DNA of 54,432 bases from a bacterium (lineage in GTDB: Bacteria > SZUA-182 > DTGQ01 > JAFGSM01). Both the position numbers and the translations under genes were made by a program. The notes below the pieces were generated by a model. The model was not told the origin of the DNA, did not search any database, and was given only the letters and a program-made list of their open reading frames with translations. Below are positions 33,452 to 42,693 of the stretch, piece by piece (within the stretch, counting starts at the first letter, position 1; every line of letters starts with the position of its first letter). The stretch is taken from assembly GCA_016934595.1 (NCBI GenBank), contig JAFGSM010000265.1, positions 1 to 54,432 on the forward strand, in the 5' to 3' direction.

Positions 33452-33817
33452 ATGGATATGTTGTTGAAACAAAAGGTGGCTATGCTTATCATATGCGTGG
33501 CCATATTTGTCTTTATACTGGAATTGGTCAGGCGAAGAAAGTTGAGGGAGGAATATTCATGGTTATGGCTGCTGACCAGCCTCTCGCTGTTTTTCCTGGT
33601 GCTGAAATATGACTGGCTGGTATCGATAACGAAATTGATCGGGGCAGTCCTTCCGACTACGACATTGTTCATAGGCGCCTTGATATTTCTTATGGCGCTG
33701 TGTGTCCAATTCTCCGTGAGGATATCCAGGCTGACAGATCTGGTGAAAAACCTGGTTCAGGAAAACGCATTGCTCAGGGATAAGATAGAGGAATATTTAA
33801 AAGAGGAGAAGTCATAG
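33452..33817 (+). CDS. DUF2304 membrane protein
   Basis: 121 residues from the ATG at 33452, with GGGGA nine bases upstream; a GTG at 33428 overlapping the previous gene is less likely. Three hydrophobic helices (about 10-25, 40-58, 66-90) with the DUF2304 pattern RRKLREEYSWLWLLTSL, then a cytoplasmic coiled coil (DLVKNLVQENALLRDKIEEY). DUF2304 proteins usually accompany DPM1-like transferases and are thought to anchor or assist them at the membrane; the function is not established. Confidence 0.85.
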   Translation: MDMLLKQKVAMLIICVAIFVFILELVRRRKLREEYSWLWLLTSLSLFFLVLKYDWLVSITKLIGAVLPTTTLFIGALIFLMALCVQFSVRISRLTDLVKNLVQENALLRDKIEEYLKEEKS

Positions 33818-33821
33818 AAAT

Positions 33822-34685
33822 ATGTCCGTCACAATATCAGATTCATATACAATTTCTGATTTCATTCCCGAGAGGATTATCAGACCAAGGCGAGGTTTAA
33901 TAGGCATAGATTTCAAGGAACTATGGATATACAGAGAGCTTTTCTGGTTTCTTGCCTGGCGGGATATCCTCGTGCTATATAAGCAGACAGCCATAGGGAT
34001 TGCCTGGGCTGTGTTTCAGCCGGTTGTCACCATGGTGGTTTTTACCCTCATCTTTGGAAATCTTGCTAAACTTCCGAGCAATAACGCCTCATATGCGGTA
34101 ATGACCTTCGCAGCCCTGTTGCCCTGGCAGTTCTTTTCCAATGCAATTACCAAGAGCAGCAACTCACTGATTTCATCACAAAATCTGATCACCAAGGTCT
34201 ATTTCCCGAGGATTATTCTGCCCGCAAGTGCAACAATAAGCGGGGCGGTTGATTTTATGATATCATTCGTGGTCTTGATCGGAATAATGGTGTGGTGCAA
34301 GGCGCCCTTTCGGCTTTCCATGTTTTTACTTCCGTTATTTTTTCTTTTTGCTTTTTTTGCCGCCTTTGGGGCAGGTTTATGGCTTGGGGCATTGAATGTC
34401 AAATACAGGGATGTCAATTATGTCGTTACATTTTTGGTACGGCTTGGAATGTATATAAGCCCTGTCGGCTTTATTTCAAGCGTCATCCCTCAAAGATGGA
34501 GATTCGTTTACAGCCTGAATCCTATGGTTGGCGTGATAGACGGATTCAGATGGTGCATTCTTGGGGAGCAGTTTAAACCCTACTGGCCGGGTTTTTGGGC
34601 GAGTTTTACTATGGTATTGATGATATTGGTTACAGGTATATGTTTTTTTAGAAGCACAGAGAAGAATTTTGCGGATGTTATATAA
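33822..34685 (+). CDS. ABC polysaccharide exporter, membrane subunit (Wzm)
   Basis: 287 residues with about six transmembrane helices and the ABC-2 permease pattern: an N-terminal LFWFLAWRDILVLYKQT amphipathic entry, IAWAVFQPVVTMVVFTLIFG, LLPWQFFSNAITKSSNSLIS, a VKYRDVNYVV loop near residue 190, and SPVGFISSVIPQRW. It forms the membrane channel that exports a lipid-linked glycan across the inner membrane with the Wzt ATPase encoded 15 bases downstream. The start is only four bases after the previous stop. Confidence 0.92.
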   Translation: MSVTISDSYTISDFIPERIIRPRRGLIGIDFKELWIYRELFWFLAWRDILVLYKQTAIGIAWAVFQPVVTMVVFTLIFGNLAKLPSNNASYAVMTFAALLPWQFFSNAITKSSNSLISSQNLITKVYFPRIILPASATISGAVDFMISFVVLIGIMVWCKAPFRLSMFLLPLFFLFAFFAAFGAGLWLGALNVKYRDVNYVVTFLVRLGMYISPVGFISSVIPQRWRFVYSLNPMVGVIDGFRWCILGEQFKPYWPGFWASFTMVLMILVTGICFFRSTEKNFADVI

Positions 34686-34700
34686 ACAAAGGTTAAGCAG

Positions 34701-36029
34701 ATGTCAGGACCAATAATTCGAGTAGAGGGGATAGGCAAAAAATACAGATTGGGATCTACGATAAGCTACGATACCCTGCGTGATCATATAACCGGTAGCT
34801 TTAGATCCTTGTGCCATATAATAAGTGGAAACAAAAAATCAAAAAGAGGCAGGGAATTTTTAGAGAATCAAACACTAACAGACAATTGCGAGTTTTGGGC
34901 ATTAAAAGATATATCCTTAACAGTCGATCAGGGTGAAGTAATCGGAATATTAGGCAGAAATGGGGCAGGGAAATCCACACTGCTTAAGATATTGAGTCAG
35001 ATAACAGAACCGACCGAGGGCGAGATACGTATAAAAGGCAGAGTGGCAAGCCTTTTAGAGGTAGGCACCGGTTTTCATCCGGAATTGACAGGCAGGGAAA
35101 ATATCTTTTTAAATGGTGCGATCCTTGGGATGACAAGGTCGGAGATCAAGAAAAAGTTTGATGAAATAGTAGATTTTGCAAAGCTGGAAAAGTTTATAGA
35201 CACACCCGTCAAGCGTTACTCCAGTGGGATGTATGTAAGGCTGGCTTTTTCCGTTGCCGCACATCTGGAGCCTGAGATTTTGTTGGTTGATGAGGTTCTT
35301 TCTGTCGGTGATGTTGAATTTCAAAAGAAGTGCTCGGGGAAAATGAACGATGTTGCCAAAGAAGGAAAGACTGTCCTTTATGTCAGTCATAATATGGGAT
35401 CTATCGCTCAGTTATGCTCTAAGGCAATCCTGCTTGATTATGGAAAGATGGTGAGATTTGATGCGGCACAGGAAGTTATAAACCAATATATCAAGAATAC
35501 AGGTACTTTGGCCAAAACTGGGGCAATAAAAATTACGGACCGGATGTATACAACAAGGGGCAAAAAAATAAAGTTTAGCCAGGTAACTATGCGTGACTCA
35601 CGAGGAAATGTATGTAACAATTTTTTGTATAAAGAGGATTTCTCGGTAGAGATTGATTTTGATATATACGATAATTTTGAACGGGGAGTGATTGGTATTG
35701 GTATCAGAACACTGAATGGCTCGTTGGTGACCATTGCCCATAATCAGGATAATAATAATGGTAATATCGAAGATATAGCAAGGGGAAGTTACAAGATTAA
35801 GGCAAATTTTAATAATATTCTGCGACCGGGTATATATTCCCTCAACATTAAGGCATACGAACATATTATAAATGGGGAGACAATCGATGTTTCCGATTTG
35901 ATACAATTTGAGATTGCAAATTCCCCGAAAGAAGGCGAGTTAATGCCGGTTAAAATGAGATCGGGATTAGTGGAATTCGAAGTAGATTGGAGCTTAGAGG
36001 AGTTGGCTGCAAGTTTTTCATATATTTAG
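34701..36029 (+). CDS. ABC polysaccharide exporter ATPase with carbohydrate-binding tail (Wzt)
   Basis: 442 residues. ATPase domain (1-250): Walker A GRNGAGKST (85-93), signature YSSGM (173-177), Walker B ILLVDE (193-198), switch VSHNMGS. A C-terminal beta-rich domain (about 275-435: KIKFSQVTMRDSRG, GVIGIGIRTLNGS, GIYSLNIKAYEH, GLVEFEVDW) matches the Wzt carbohydrate-binding module, which in O9a/O12-type systems recognises a terminal modification of the finished chain. This implies export of a full-length glycan with a capped end; the cap is unknown. The 3-prime third becomes AT-rich, toward the next two AT-rich genes. Confidence 0.93.
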   Translation: MSGPIIRVEGIGKKYRLGSTISYDTLRDHITGSFRSLCHIISGNKKSKRGREFLENQTLTDNCEFWALKDISLTVDQGEVIGILGRNGAGKSTLLKILSQITEPTEGEIRIKGRVASLLEVGTGFHPELTGRENIFLNGAILGMTRSEIKKKFDEIVDFAKLEKFIDTPVKRYSSGMYVRLAFSVAAHLEPEILLVDEVLSVGDVEFQKKCSGKMNDVAKEGKTVLYVSHNMGSIAQLCSKAILLDYGKMVRFDAAQEVINQYIKNTGTLAKTGAIKITDRMYTTRGKKIKFSQVTMRDSRGNVCNNFLYKEDFSVEIDFDIYDNFERGVIGIGIRTLNGSLVTIAHNQDNNNGNIEDIARGSYKIKANFNNILRPGIYSLNIKAYEHIINGETIDVSDLIQFEIANSPKEGELMPVKMRSGLVEFEVDWSLEELAASFSYI

Positions 36030-36075
36030 TATTTGAATGAAAAAATTTTATTAAGACTAAAATTTCATCCAAAAA

Positions 36076-36945
36076 ATGTCACCAATAAAGTACATTAGTC
36101 ATATTTACGGTGCTGGCTGTTTTTCATTAAAACACCTGACATCCCGTAATCACAGAATTAACGAAGTCACATTTATAACCGCTTTATTTGATATACAAAG
36201 AGACGAAAAAGGAGACGGCAGAAATATAAATCAATATTTAGAATGGTTTAAAAGAACTTTAAAATTAAACACACCCATGATTGTCTATGTAGAATCAAAA
36301 TTTGAGGATTTTGTAAAACAGAATCGTCCGTTGGAATATAAAACAAAGATCATAATTCAAAGAATGGAAGATTTATCATATTTTAAATACAAAGAACATA
36401 TATTAAGGATTATAAATTCGAAAGAATACAAGGCAAAGATAAGACACCCTGACAGGATTGAATGTATTCTTCCTGAATACGATATTATTCAATATTCAAA
36501 ATTTGGATGGTTAGAGGAGGCCGTTAGAATAAATCCCTTCGAAACAGACTATTTTTTTTGGATTGATGCCGGGATTTCAAGATTTTTTGAAGATGTTAAT
36601 ATCTCTGATTCTTATCCGGGTGATAAGGGTATAAAGATAATAAAAACAAATAAATTTATTGTTCAGGCAAGAAATGATTTATATAGTTATGCTATCAATG
36701 ATAATTTTATTTGGGACAGTGCTAATTTATTGATAGGTACTATGTTTGGAGGATATAAAGATATAGTGTTAAAGATTGGAAATAAAATAAATAATTTATT
36801 TGAAAATATTATGTTAAAAGAAAATAATGTGAATAATGAGCAATTAGCATTAGCCTTAATATGGAGAGATAACAAGGATCTATTCGATATATTTATGAAT
36901 AAAACAGATAAACATTTACCCTTATTTAAGTATTTATCAAAATAG
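36076..36945 (+). CDS. HtrL/YibB (WlaTC-like) family protein, likely glycosyltransferase
   Basis: 289 residues. VTFITALFDIQRDEK, INQYLEWFKRTLKLNTPMIV, YVESKFEDFV, PEYDIIQYSKFGWLEEAVRI and FETDYFFWIDAGISRFF match the HtrL/YibB family found in surface-polysaccharide loci; the FWIDAG block looks like a DxD-type site. The start is uncertain: the family motif begins near residue 31, and no ribosome site precedes the ATG. The DNA is extremely AT-rich (7 of 60 bases are G or C at 36781-36840), unlike the surrounding glycan genes, which suggests separate acquisition. Confidence 0.8.
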   Translation: MSPIKYISHIYGAGCFSLKHLTSRNHRINEVTFITALFDIQRDEKGDGRNINQYLEWFKRTLKLNTPMIVYVESKFEDFVKQNRPLEYKTKIIIQRMEDLSYFKYKEHILRIINSKEYKAKIRHPDRIECILPEYDIIQYSKFGWLEEAVRINPFETDYFFWIDAGISRFFEDVNISDSYPGDKGIKIIKTNKFIVQARNDLYSYAINDNFIWDSANLLIGTMFGGYKDIVLKIGNKINNLFENIMLKENNVNNEQLALALIWRDNKDLFDIFMNKTDKHLPLFKYLSK

Positions 36946-36964
36946 ATTAGATGCAGGATTAAAA

Positions 36965-37582
36965 ATGCCACTTGACGAAAAAAACAGGATATTATTTATA
37001 CATATACCTAAAACAGCCGGAACGACTATAGAAACCATATTGGACATAAAGGAAAATCAGAGATTATGGGGATATTGTAAATTAACAAAGTCCTACAAAC
37101 AGCATTATACATATGATGACATTATCAATTACACAGATATTAATCCTGAAAAATATTTTACATTCACTTTTGTTAGAAATCCGTATGATCGATTGATCTC
37201 AGTCTATTTACAAAAAAATAACAAATCTTGTGATAAAGAATTGTTAAAAACCATTGGGGAATATAGTTTTATTGATTTTGTAAGATATAAATTACCTTTG
37301 ATATTAGAAAAAAATAATTTTGAAGGTAGCAATTTACATTTTAGGCCTCAGTATGATTTTGTAAAGGAATACAAGATGGATTTTATAGGCAGATTTGAGA
37401 ATTTAGAATCAGACTTTAATTATGTTGCCGAAAAATTGAAGATTAATAAAAGATTTAATAGGTCTGTCAACCCTAACGGAAATAAAAACAGAAGAGAATG
37501 GGAATTTTATTATACAGAAGAGACAAAAAGGTATGTTAGAAGATTATATTATAATGATTTTGAAAAGTTTGCATATAAATAG
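36965..37582 (+). CDS. Sulfotransferase family protein
   Basis: 205 residues. FIHIPKTAGTTIE near residue 11 is the 5-prime-phosphosulfate loop, and FVRNPYDRLISVY near 69 is the 3-prime-phosphate motif of PAPS-dependent sulfotransferases; a downstream DFIGRFENLESDF is also typical. It would transfer sulfate from PAPS to a sugar hydroxyl of the glycan. No signal or membrane segment, so it acts in the cytosol before export. It shares the strong AT bias of the preceding gene and follows it by 19 bases; the pair looks like one imported unit. Confidence 0.85.
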   Translation: MPLDEKNRILFIHIPKTAGTTIETILDIKENQRLWGYCKLTKSYKQHYTYDDIINYTDINPEKYFTFTFVRNPYDRLISVYLQKNNKSCDKELLKTIGEYSFIDFVRYKLPLILEKNNFEGSNLHFRPQYDFVKEYKMDFIGRFENLESDFNYVAEKLKINKRFNRSVNPNGNKNRREWEFYYTEETKRYVRRLYYNDFEKFAYK

Positions 37583-37608
37583 AAAACAGTTTGGATGGAA
37601 ACCTTTAG

Positions 37609-38631
37609 ATGTATATTTTGCCGGGATCACAAAAAAGAAAGGGCAGGGATAAGGGAAAACTGGAGATCCTGCTGGTCGGGCCAGGCATTATGCCCATACC
37701 ATGTAAGGGGTGGGGGGCGGTTGAGAATGTTATATGGCAGCAAAAGACTTACCTGGAGATGCTGGGCCATCATGTGACGATTCTGAACAAGAGGGGGTTT
37801 TTGCCTGCATTTTTACAAAGACCGTGGATGTATGATGTCGTTCATCTTCACTATGATGAGCTGGCAAGGTTTTGGGTAAGGCAGGCCGGCCTTTTAGACC
37901 TTCCCCTTTTTATAACCACTCACTATGGATATGCCGCCTGCCCTGAGAAGTGGAATGGCGATTATTACGACAGGATATTTGAGTGGCTTTTGAAAGCAGA
38001 CAGGCTGATTCTGCTAAGTGATGAAATCAAAAAGACTTTTATTGAAAGAGGTTATTCAGGAAATGCCTGTGTGATCCCAAACGGCACTGAGACCGAACGG
38101 ATCGAATTCAAAGAGGAAAGAGGCAATGGCAAGGCCATATGCCTTGGAAAGATAGAGCCGAGAAAGATGCAGGCAAGGCTGGCCGAAAGGATAAAAAACT
38201 GCGGCGGTATAAGTTGCGATTTTGTGGGTCCGATGATCGATCAAGGGTTTAATGCGGATGATATTTATGTAAGATACCTGGGGCATTGGAGCCGTGATGA
38301 GGTATATAAAAATCTTACCGAATATTCCTGTCTTGTATTGGCAAGCGAAGGCGAGGCCCATCCTTTGGTTGTTATGGAGGCCATGGCCGCAGGCCTCTCT
38401 GTTGTTGTTACCCCTGAGGCATCCGCCAATCTGGATAAGGACATGCCGTGGATCTACATTTCCGGCATGGGAGATAATTTTATCGAGAACATAAGACATG
38501 CATGTGAGCACAATCATATATACCGGGGGCGGATAAGAATGTATGCAAGGGAGAATTTTGATTGGAAAGTCATCATGCAAAGATATGTAGATACAGTCGG
38601 CAATGTCCTGATCAGTGAGAACAGGTTATGA
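37609..38631 (+). CDS. GT4-like glycosyltransferase
   Basis: 340 residues. A GT-B fold enzyme: N-terminal LEILLVGPGIMPIPCKGWGA loop, a middle CVIPNGTETE and ICLGKIEPRKMQ donor-side region, and a C-terminal SCLVLASEGEAHPLVVMEAMAAGLSVV-type block (given here in part: SEGEAHPLVVMEAMAAG) that contains the EX7E nucleotide-sugar site. The first 18 residues before KLEILL are probably not part of the fold, so the true start may be later. Base composition returns to that of the older cluster genes. Confidence 0.85.
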   Translation: MYILPGSQKRKGRDKGKLEILLVGPGIMPIPCKGWGAVENVIWQQKTYLEMLGHHVTILNKRGFLPAFLQRPWMYDVVHLHYDELARFWVRQAGLLDLPLFITTHYGYAACPEKWNGDYYDRIFEWLLKADRLILLSDEIKKTFIERGYSGNACVIPNGTETERIEFKEERGNGKAICLGKIEPRKMQARLAERIKNCGGISCDFVGPMIDQGFNADDIYVRYLGHWSRDEVYKNLTEYSCLVLASEGEAHPLVVMEAMAAGLSVVVTPEASANLDKDMPWIYISGMGDNFIENIRHACEHNHIYRGRIRMYARENFDWKVIMQRYVDTVGNVLISENRL

Positions 38632-39683
38632 GCAAAAAAGGGCTTCTTCTATCGACAAATGTGGCCTACTGGCCTTCTGTGGGGGGCACGGAGAGGGTTC
38701 TTCAGAATATACTTGAGGGGGTAAGCGACCTTTTTGAGAGGGTTGTCGTTTTTTGCCCGAGGGAAAACGGCGAAATCGTCTTCCACAATGGTGTGGAGAT
38801 ATTTCCATATAAAAGAAGGGTTCTCAGGGCCTTTGCCAGAAAAAACAGGCCTGCCGTATATTTTCCGAATGTTGTTCATAGCCCCATAACCTATGAAAAT
38901 ATAAAGAAAATAAGCGGATATTCAAAAAAGACCATAGTAAATATGGTAGGCGGCTATGGCATAGGATACCCACTAAGGCTCAGAAAGAGATATCTGGATA
39001 ATATTGAAAGATTTGCTGACTGCGCTGTCCATGTTGACAGGCTTAGCATTGAATATTTTATAGATAATGCGATCAATCCGAATATACATTTCGCTTTTAT
39101 AAACCAGGGCATATCATTTGAGGAGCTGGATAGTTACAGACCGGTGGTCGGTATGAATGATGCCCCTTATTTTGTTTATGCGCACAACCTTTGGGATTGG
39201 AAGAGGCCGGAGATTTTTATCAGGGATATAGTCGCCATGCTGCCTGATATCGATTTTAAGATCGTAGCGCATGACAAGACTGGAAATGTCATAAAGGATG
39301 TCATTGATATGTCTAAGAATTATCCCAATCTGGAGGTTTTGCTTGGCCTAAAAAGGGATGAGTTCCTGAAAGCCATCGCCAATTCGAGCGGAATCATATC
39401 AACCAGCGGGATAGAAGGGGCTCAGCCTAATATAATGCTTGAATCGGGTTATCTGGGGATACCTTATCTTACATCTGCCCCCTATCAGAATTTCGGTCAT
39501 TATCCCCATGTGGAGATGTTCGAAGACGTGCCTCACCTGGCAGAAAGAGTAAAAAAGATAAGATACTCGATATTAAAGGAAAAGGAGAAGGAACTGGCAA
39601 GGGCAAGGGAGTTTTTTTCCAGGGAGGTGTTTTCCTGGGTATATATCATAGAACAATATCGCAGTCTTTTTACTGAAGCTTAA
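38628..39683 (+). CDS. GT4-like glycosyltransferase
   Basis: 351 residues. SVGGTERVLQNILEG near residue 17 is the acceptor-side glycine loop of GT4 enzymes, and the donor side has YAHNLWDWKRPEIFI, VLLGLKRDEFLKAI and TSGIEGAQPNIMLESGYLG with the EX7E-like site (EGAQPNIMLE). It overlaps the previous gene by four bases (ATGA), so both are made together. The sugar specificity cannot be told from sequence. Confidence 0.82.
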   Translation: MSKKGLLLSTNVAYWPSVGGTERVLQNILEGVSDLFERVVVFCPRENGEIVFHNGVEIFPYKRRVLRAFARKNRPAVYFPNVVHSPITYENIKKISGYSKKTIVNMVGGYGIGYPLRLRKRYLDNIERFADCAVHVDRLSIEYFIDNAINPNIHFAFINQGISFEELDSYRPVVGMNDAPYFVYAHNLWDWKRPEIFIRDIVAMLPDIDFKIVAHDKTGNVIKDVIDMSKNYPNLEVLLGLKRDEFLKAIANSSGIISTSGIEGAQPNIMLESGYLGIPYLTSAPYQNFGHYPHVEMFEDVPHLAERVKKIRYSILKEKEKELARAREFFSREVFSWVYIIEQYRSLFTEA

Positions 39684-39723
39684 AAAGAACTGGCCCTCTT
39701 TGATGCCTGGCTGGAAGACATAG

Positions 39724-40608
39724 ATGATTATTGTTAGATTATTTGGCGGTCTGGGAAATCAGATGTTTCAGTATGCCCTTGGACGAAGGCTATCCTATAT
39801 CAATGATTGCCCTCTAAAGTTTGATACACAGTGGTATATGATCAACCAGGAAAAGACGGATAGAAGGTATCTGCTGAGCAGTTTCAATATCGCAGGGGAA
39901 ATAGCTGCAAAGGAGGAGATTGATGCCTTCCTTGAAAAATGGAATAGATTTTACTGTATATTCAATAAGTTATTCAAAAACCGTGGGCGCTGCTCTGATG
40001 TTCATATAGTGAAAGAAAGACATTATCGGTTCGATTTAGAAATCCTTAACATAAAAGGCAATGTCTACCTTGATGGTTACTGGCAGAGTGAAAGATATTT
40101 TGATGAAATCAGGGATCTGATCCTTCAGGATTTTATGGCTAAGGAGGCATTGACAGGAAAGAACAGTCACCTTGCTGAAAACATTCTGAATTCCGATTCT
40201 ATAAGCATGCATATCAGGAGAGGCGATTATATATCCGATGAGAGGAGCAATAAATATCATGGCGTCTGTGATCTGGGTTATTATGAAAGGGCATCGTCAA
40301 AGATCGCCCAACATGTCGCGAATCCTGTATTTTATGTTTTTTCAGATGAGGTGCCCTGGGCAAGAGACAATCTTTCCATTGACTTCCCATTGGTGTTTGT
40401 AGATCACAACCTGCCAGGAAAAGAAAGTGAAGATATCAGGTTGATGGCAATGTGCAGGCATAATATCATTGCAAACAGTAGTTTTAGCTGGTGGGGGGCA
40501 TGGTTAAACAGGAATCCCGAAAAAATGGTTATAGCTCCTCAAAGATGGTTTACTGACAATAAAATCGATACAAGGGACCTGATACCAAATTCCTGGATCA
40601 GGCTATAA
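39724..40608 (+). CDS. Alpha-1,2-fucosyltransferase family (GT11)
   Basis: 294 residues. The N-terminal VRLFGGLGNQMFQYALGR and the GDP-fucose motif SMHIRRGDYIS near residue 160 are diagnostic for GT11; later blocks YYERAS, FYVFSDEVPWAR and NIIANSSFSWWGAWLN are also conserved. It transfers L-fucose, typically in alpha-1,2 linkage, from GDP-fucose. GDP-fucose synthesis genes are not in the window and must lie elsewhere. This suggests a fucosylated product. Confidence 0.93.
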   Translation: MIIVRLFGGLGNQMFQYALGRRLSYINDCPLKFDTQWYMINQEKTDRRYLLSSFNIAGEIAAKEEIDAFLEKWNRFYCIFNKLFKNRGRCSDVHIVKERHYRFDLEILNIKGNVYLDGYWQSERYFDEIRDLILQDFMAKEALTGKNSHLAENILNSDSISMHIRRGDYISDERSNKYHGVCDLGYYERASSKIAQHVANPVFYVFSDEVPWARDNLSIDFPLVFVDHNLPGKESEDIRLMAMCRHNIIANSSFSWWGAWLNRNPEKMVIAPQRWFTDNKIDTRDLIPNSWIRL

Positions 40609-40619
40609 AGGTCAAAGAT

Positions 40620-41723
40620 ATGCCTAAACCAAAGATTACGGTGCTGATGCCGGTATATAATTGCTATAAATATATCGGATGTGCGGTTGAGAGTATACTG
40701 GGTCAGACATACAGGGATTTTGAGTTTTTGATAATAGACGACGGCTCTAATGACTGTACACTGGATATTGTTAAGCGCCTTCAAAATAGGGACCCCCGTA
40801 TAAGATTGATCCGTAACGAAAGGGAGAAAGGTGTTGCCGGAGCGCTGAATACCGGCATAGATAAAGCGCAGGGGGAGTTTATAGCCAGAATGGATGGCGA
40901 TGATATCAGCCTTCCGGATAGGTTTAAGTTACAGTCAGATTTTCTGGACAGGAATAGTGATGTGGGCGTATGCGGGTCATGGGTAATACAGATAGGTTGT
41001 CAGCCAAACAGGATAATAAGGTATCCGGGGGGCAATGAGGAAATAGTGGCGAGACTTTTGTTTGAATCGGTAATAGCCCATCCTGCTGTTATGATGCGAA
41101 GAGATCTGTTTGATTCAGGAATTAGGTATAACACAGAGGCAAGACATGCTGAGGATTATGATTTATGGGTCAGGTGCAGGACATCGACAAGATTTCACAA
41201 TATACAAAAGGCGCTTCTTTTATACAGGAGACATCAGGAAAATATCAGCAATAGATGCATTCATCCTCAGATCGAGTATTCGAACAGGATAAGATATGAT
41301 CAATTGAAAAATCTGGGGTTTTCCCCTTCAAGAGAGGAGATGATTATTCACGACTCCATATCAAACGGGGCTTATGAAAAGGGCGAGGATTATATAAAAA
41401 GCGCGCAAAACTGGCTGATAAAGCTTTACAGGGTTAACAATGAGACGTCTGTATATGACAGAAAAACATTTACTGATTTCCTCATCAAAAAATGGTTTGA
41501 GATAGCCTTTTATAACAATGAAGGAGTAATTAGAGCTTTAAAGACCTTTCTGGGATCGTCTTTGTTCAAATCTGTTAGCCGGTCTAAGTTTAAGGGGTTT
41601 ATGCTTGTCATGGAAAGGACATTCGAGGATGTCTCAGACAGATTATATACCTTGATCCATTGCCATCAATCGAAAAGGACTATATATGCCAAAAAGATTT
41701 TCTTTGATAATCCCAACATGTAA
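40620..41723 (+). CDS. Family 2 glycosyltransferase
   Basis: 367 residues. ITVLMPVYNCYKYIG, IIDDGSNDCTLDI, GVAGALNTGIDKAQGEF, ARMDGDD (DxD) and AEDYDLWVRC give a GT2 enzyme. The C-terminal region (about 260-367) has no clear motif and may bind the acceptor. It begins 12 bases after the fucosyltransferase gene and overlaps the next gene by 38 bases. Specificity unknown. Confidence 0.88.
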   Translation: MPKPKITVLMPVYNCYKYIGCAVESILGQTYRDFEFLIIDDGSNDCTLDIVKRLQNRDPRIRLIRNEREKGVAGALNTGIDKAQGEFIARMDGDDISLPDRFKLQSDFLDRNSDVGVCGSWVIQIGCQPNRIIRYPGGNEEIVARLLFESVIAHPAVMMRRDLFDSGIRYNTEARHAEDYDLWVRCRTSTRFHNIQKALLLYRRHQENISNRCIHPQIEYSNRIRYDQLKNLGFSPSREEMIIHDSISNGAYEKGEDYIKSAQNWLIKLYRVNNETSVYDRKTFTDFLIKKWFEIAFYNNEGVIRALKTFLGSSLFKSVSRSKFKGFMLVMERTFEDVSDRLYTLIHCHQSKRTIYAKKIFFDNPNM

Positions 41724-42612
41724 CAGGCCTAAGGGGATTTCGAGGACCATTGAATTTATCATGGCGAATACCATGAAGCCTTTTGAGACAATAGTGGTTG
41801 ATCAGAGCGATGACGATGAAACCGAAGCCATTGTCAAAGGGTTACAGGGCGCAGACATGTGCATAAGATACATAAGGGACAGGAAAAAGGGCCTCTCAAG
41901 GGCGAAAAATATCGGGATCGGCAGCGCAACTGGCGATATCCTGATTTTTTTGGATGATGACGGCTATACCGGAAAGGACTGGCTGGAAGAGATGGCCAGG
42001 GCCTTTGAAGACAAAAGGTTTGATGCAGGGATTGTATTCGGAAGGGTTTTGCCTGTATATGAGGAGAAAAACACATCCTGGGAGATGCCTGAAAGGTGGA
42101 GATACCTTTTGCCTGCATACGATCAAGGGGACAGGCTGGAGAGGATGGCGGAGGATTCCCTGCCAGGCGGAGGAAACACCGCTATACCGAGGGAAGTCTT
42201 TGACAGGGTAGGGGGGTATAGAGAGGAACTGGGAGTGAATTTTTCAAAAGATGCACAGTTATACGGGGAGGATAGCGAATTCGCCTTAAGGGTCAAAAAG
42301 GCGGGATATGACCTTGTTTACAATCCTGGGGCTATTCTCTATCACCCTGTTCAGATGTCAAGACAGAATCAGGGATTCTTGAACAGGAGGCTGTATGCCG
42401 AAGGCATCAGCCAGATATATATACATCTTGCGGCAAACCGGTTTTCGTTTATTTCGAGGGCAAGATCCCTTGTGACATCCCTGCGGGTGTCATGCATGTT
42501 TCTTATAAAGGCATTGTCAATGTCAAGGACTGAATATTCAGGGGAGACCAGCTTTGTAAAGGGTGTCTGGGCAGGCTGCATAAATTACGCCCTTTTAAAT
42601 AAGGAGATGTAA
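41686..42612 (+). CDS. Family 2 glycosyltransferase
   Basis: 308 residues. FSLIIPTCNRPKGI, VVDQSDDDETEAI, GLSRAKNIGIGSATGD, FLDDDGY (DxD) and YGEDSEFALRV identify GT2. The gene starts within the end of the preceding one (38-base overlap) with AAGGA before the ATG, so the overlap is likely real. The C-terminal third is basic with a hydrophobic patch suited to membrane association. Confidence 0.88.
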   Translation: MPKRFSLIIPTCNRPKGISRTIEFIMANTMKPFETIVVDQSDDDETEAIVKGLQGADMCIRYIRDRKKGLSRAKNIGIGSATGDILIFLDDDGYTGKDWLEEMARAFEDKRFDAGIVFGRVLPVYEEKNTSWEMPERWRYLLPAYDQGDRLERMAEDSLPGGGNTAIPREVFDRVGGYREELGVNFSKDAQLYGEDSEFALRVKKAGYDLVYNPGAILYHPVQMSRQNQGFLNRRLYAEGISQIYIHLAANRFSFISRARSLVTSLRVSCMFLIKALSMSRTEYSGETSFVKGVWAGCINYALLNKEM

Positions 42613-42693
42613 GACCAACATGAGACCCCAGCCAGGCCATCCTATTCGATGGGGTCATAGGCATTTAAATAATGAGGATGTGAGATTAGCATG
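42594..42693 (+). repeat. Imperfect direct repeat of two translation-start regions
   Basis: 42594-42622 and 42664-42693 align closely: both begin TTTAAATAA, then carry a GGAGATGT or GAGGATGT ribosome-site-like block and end at an ATG. The second is the start of the GT9 gene; the first ATG opens only a 27-codon frame. Between them GACCCCA 42624-42630 pairs with TGGGGTC 42650-42656. It looks like a local duplication of the initiation region. Confidence 0.5.
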
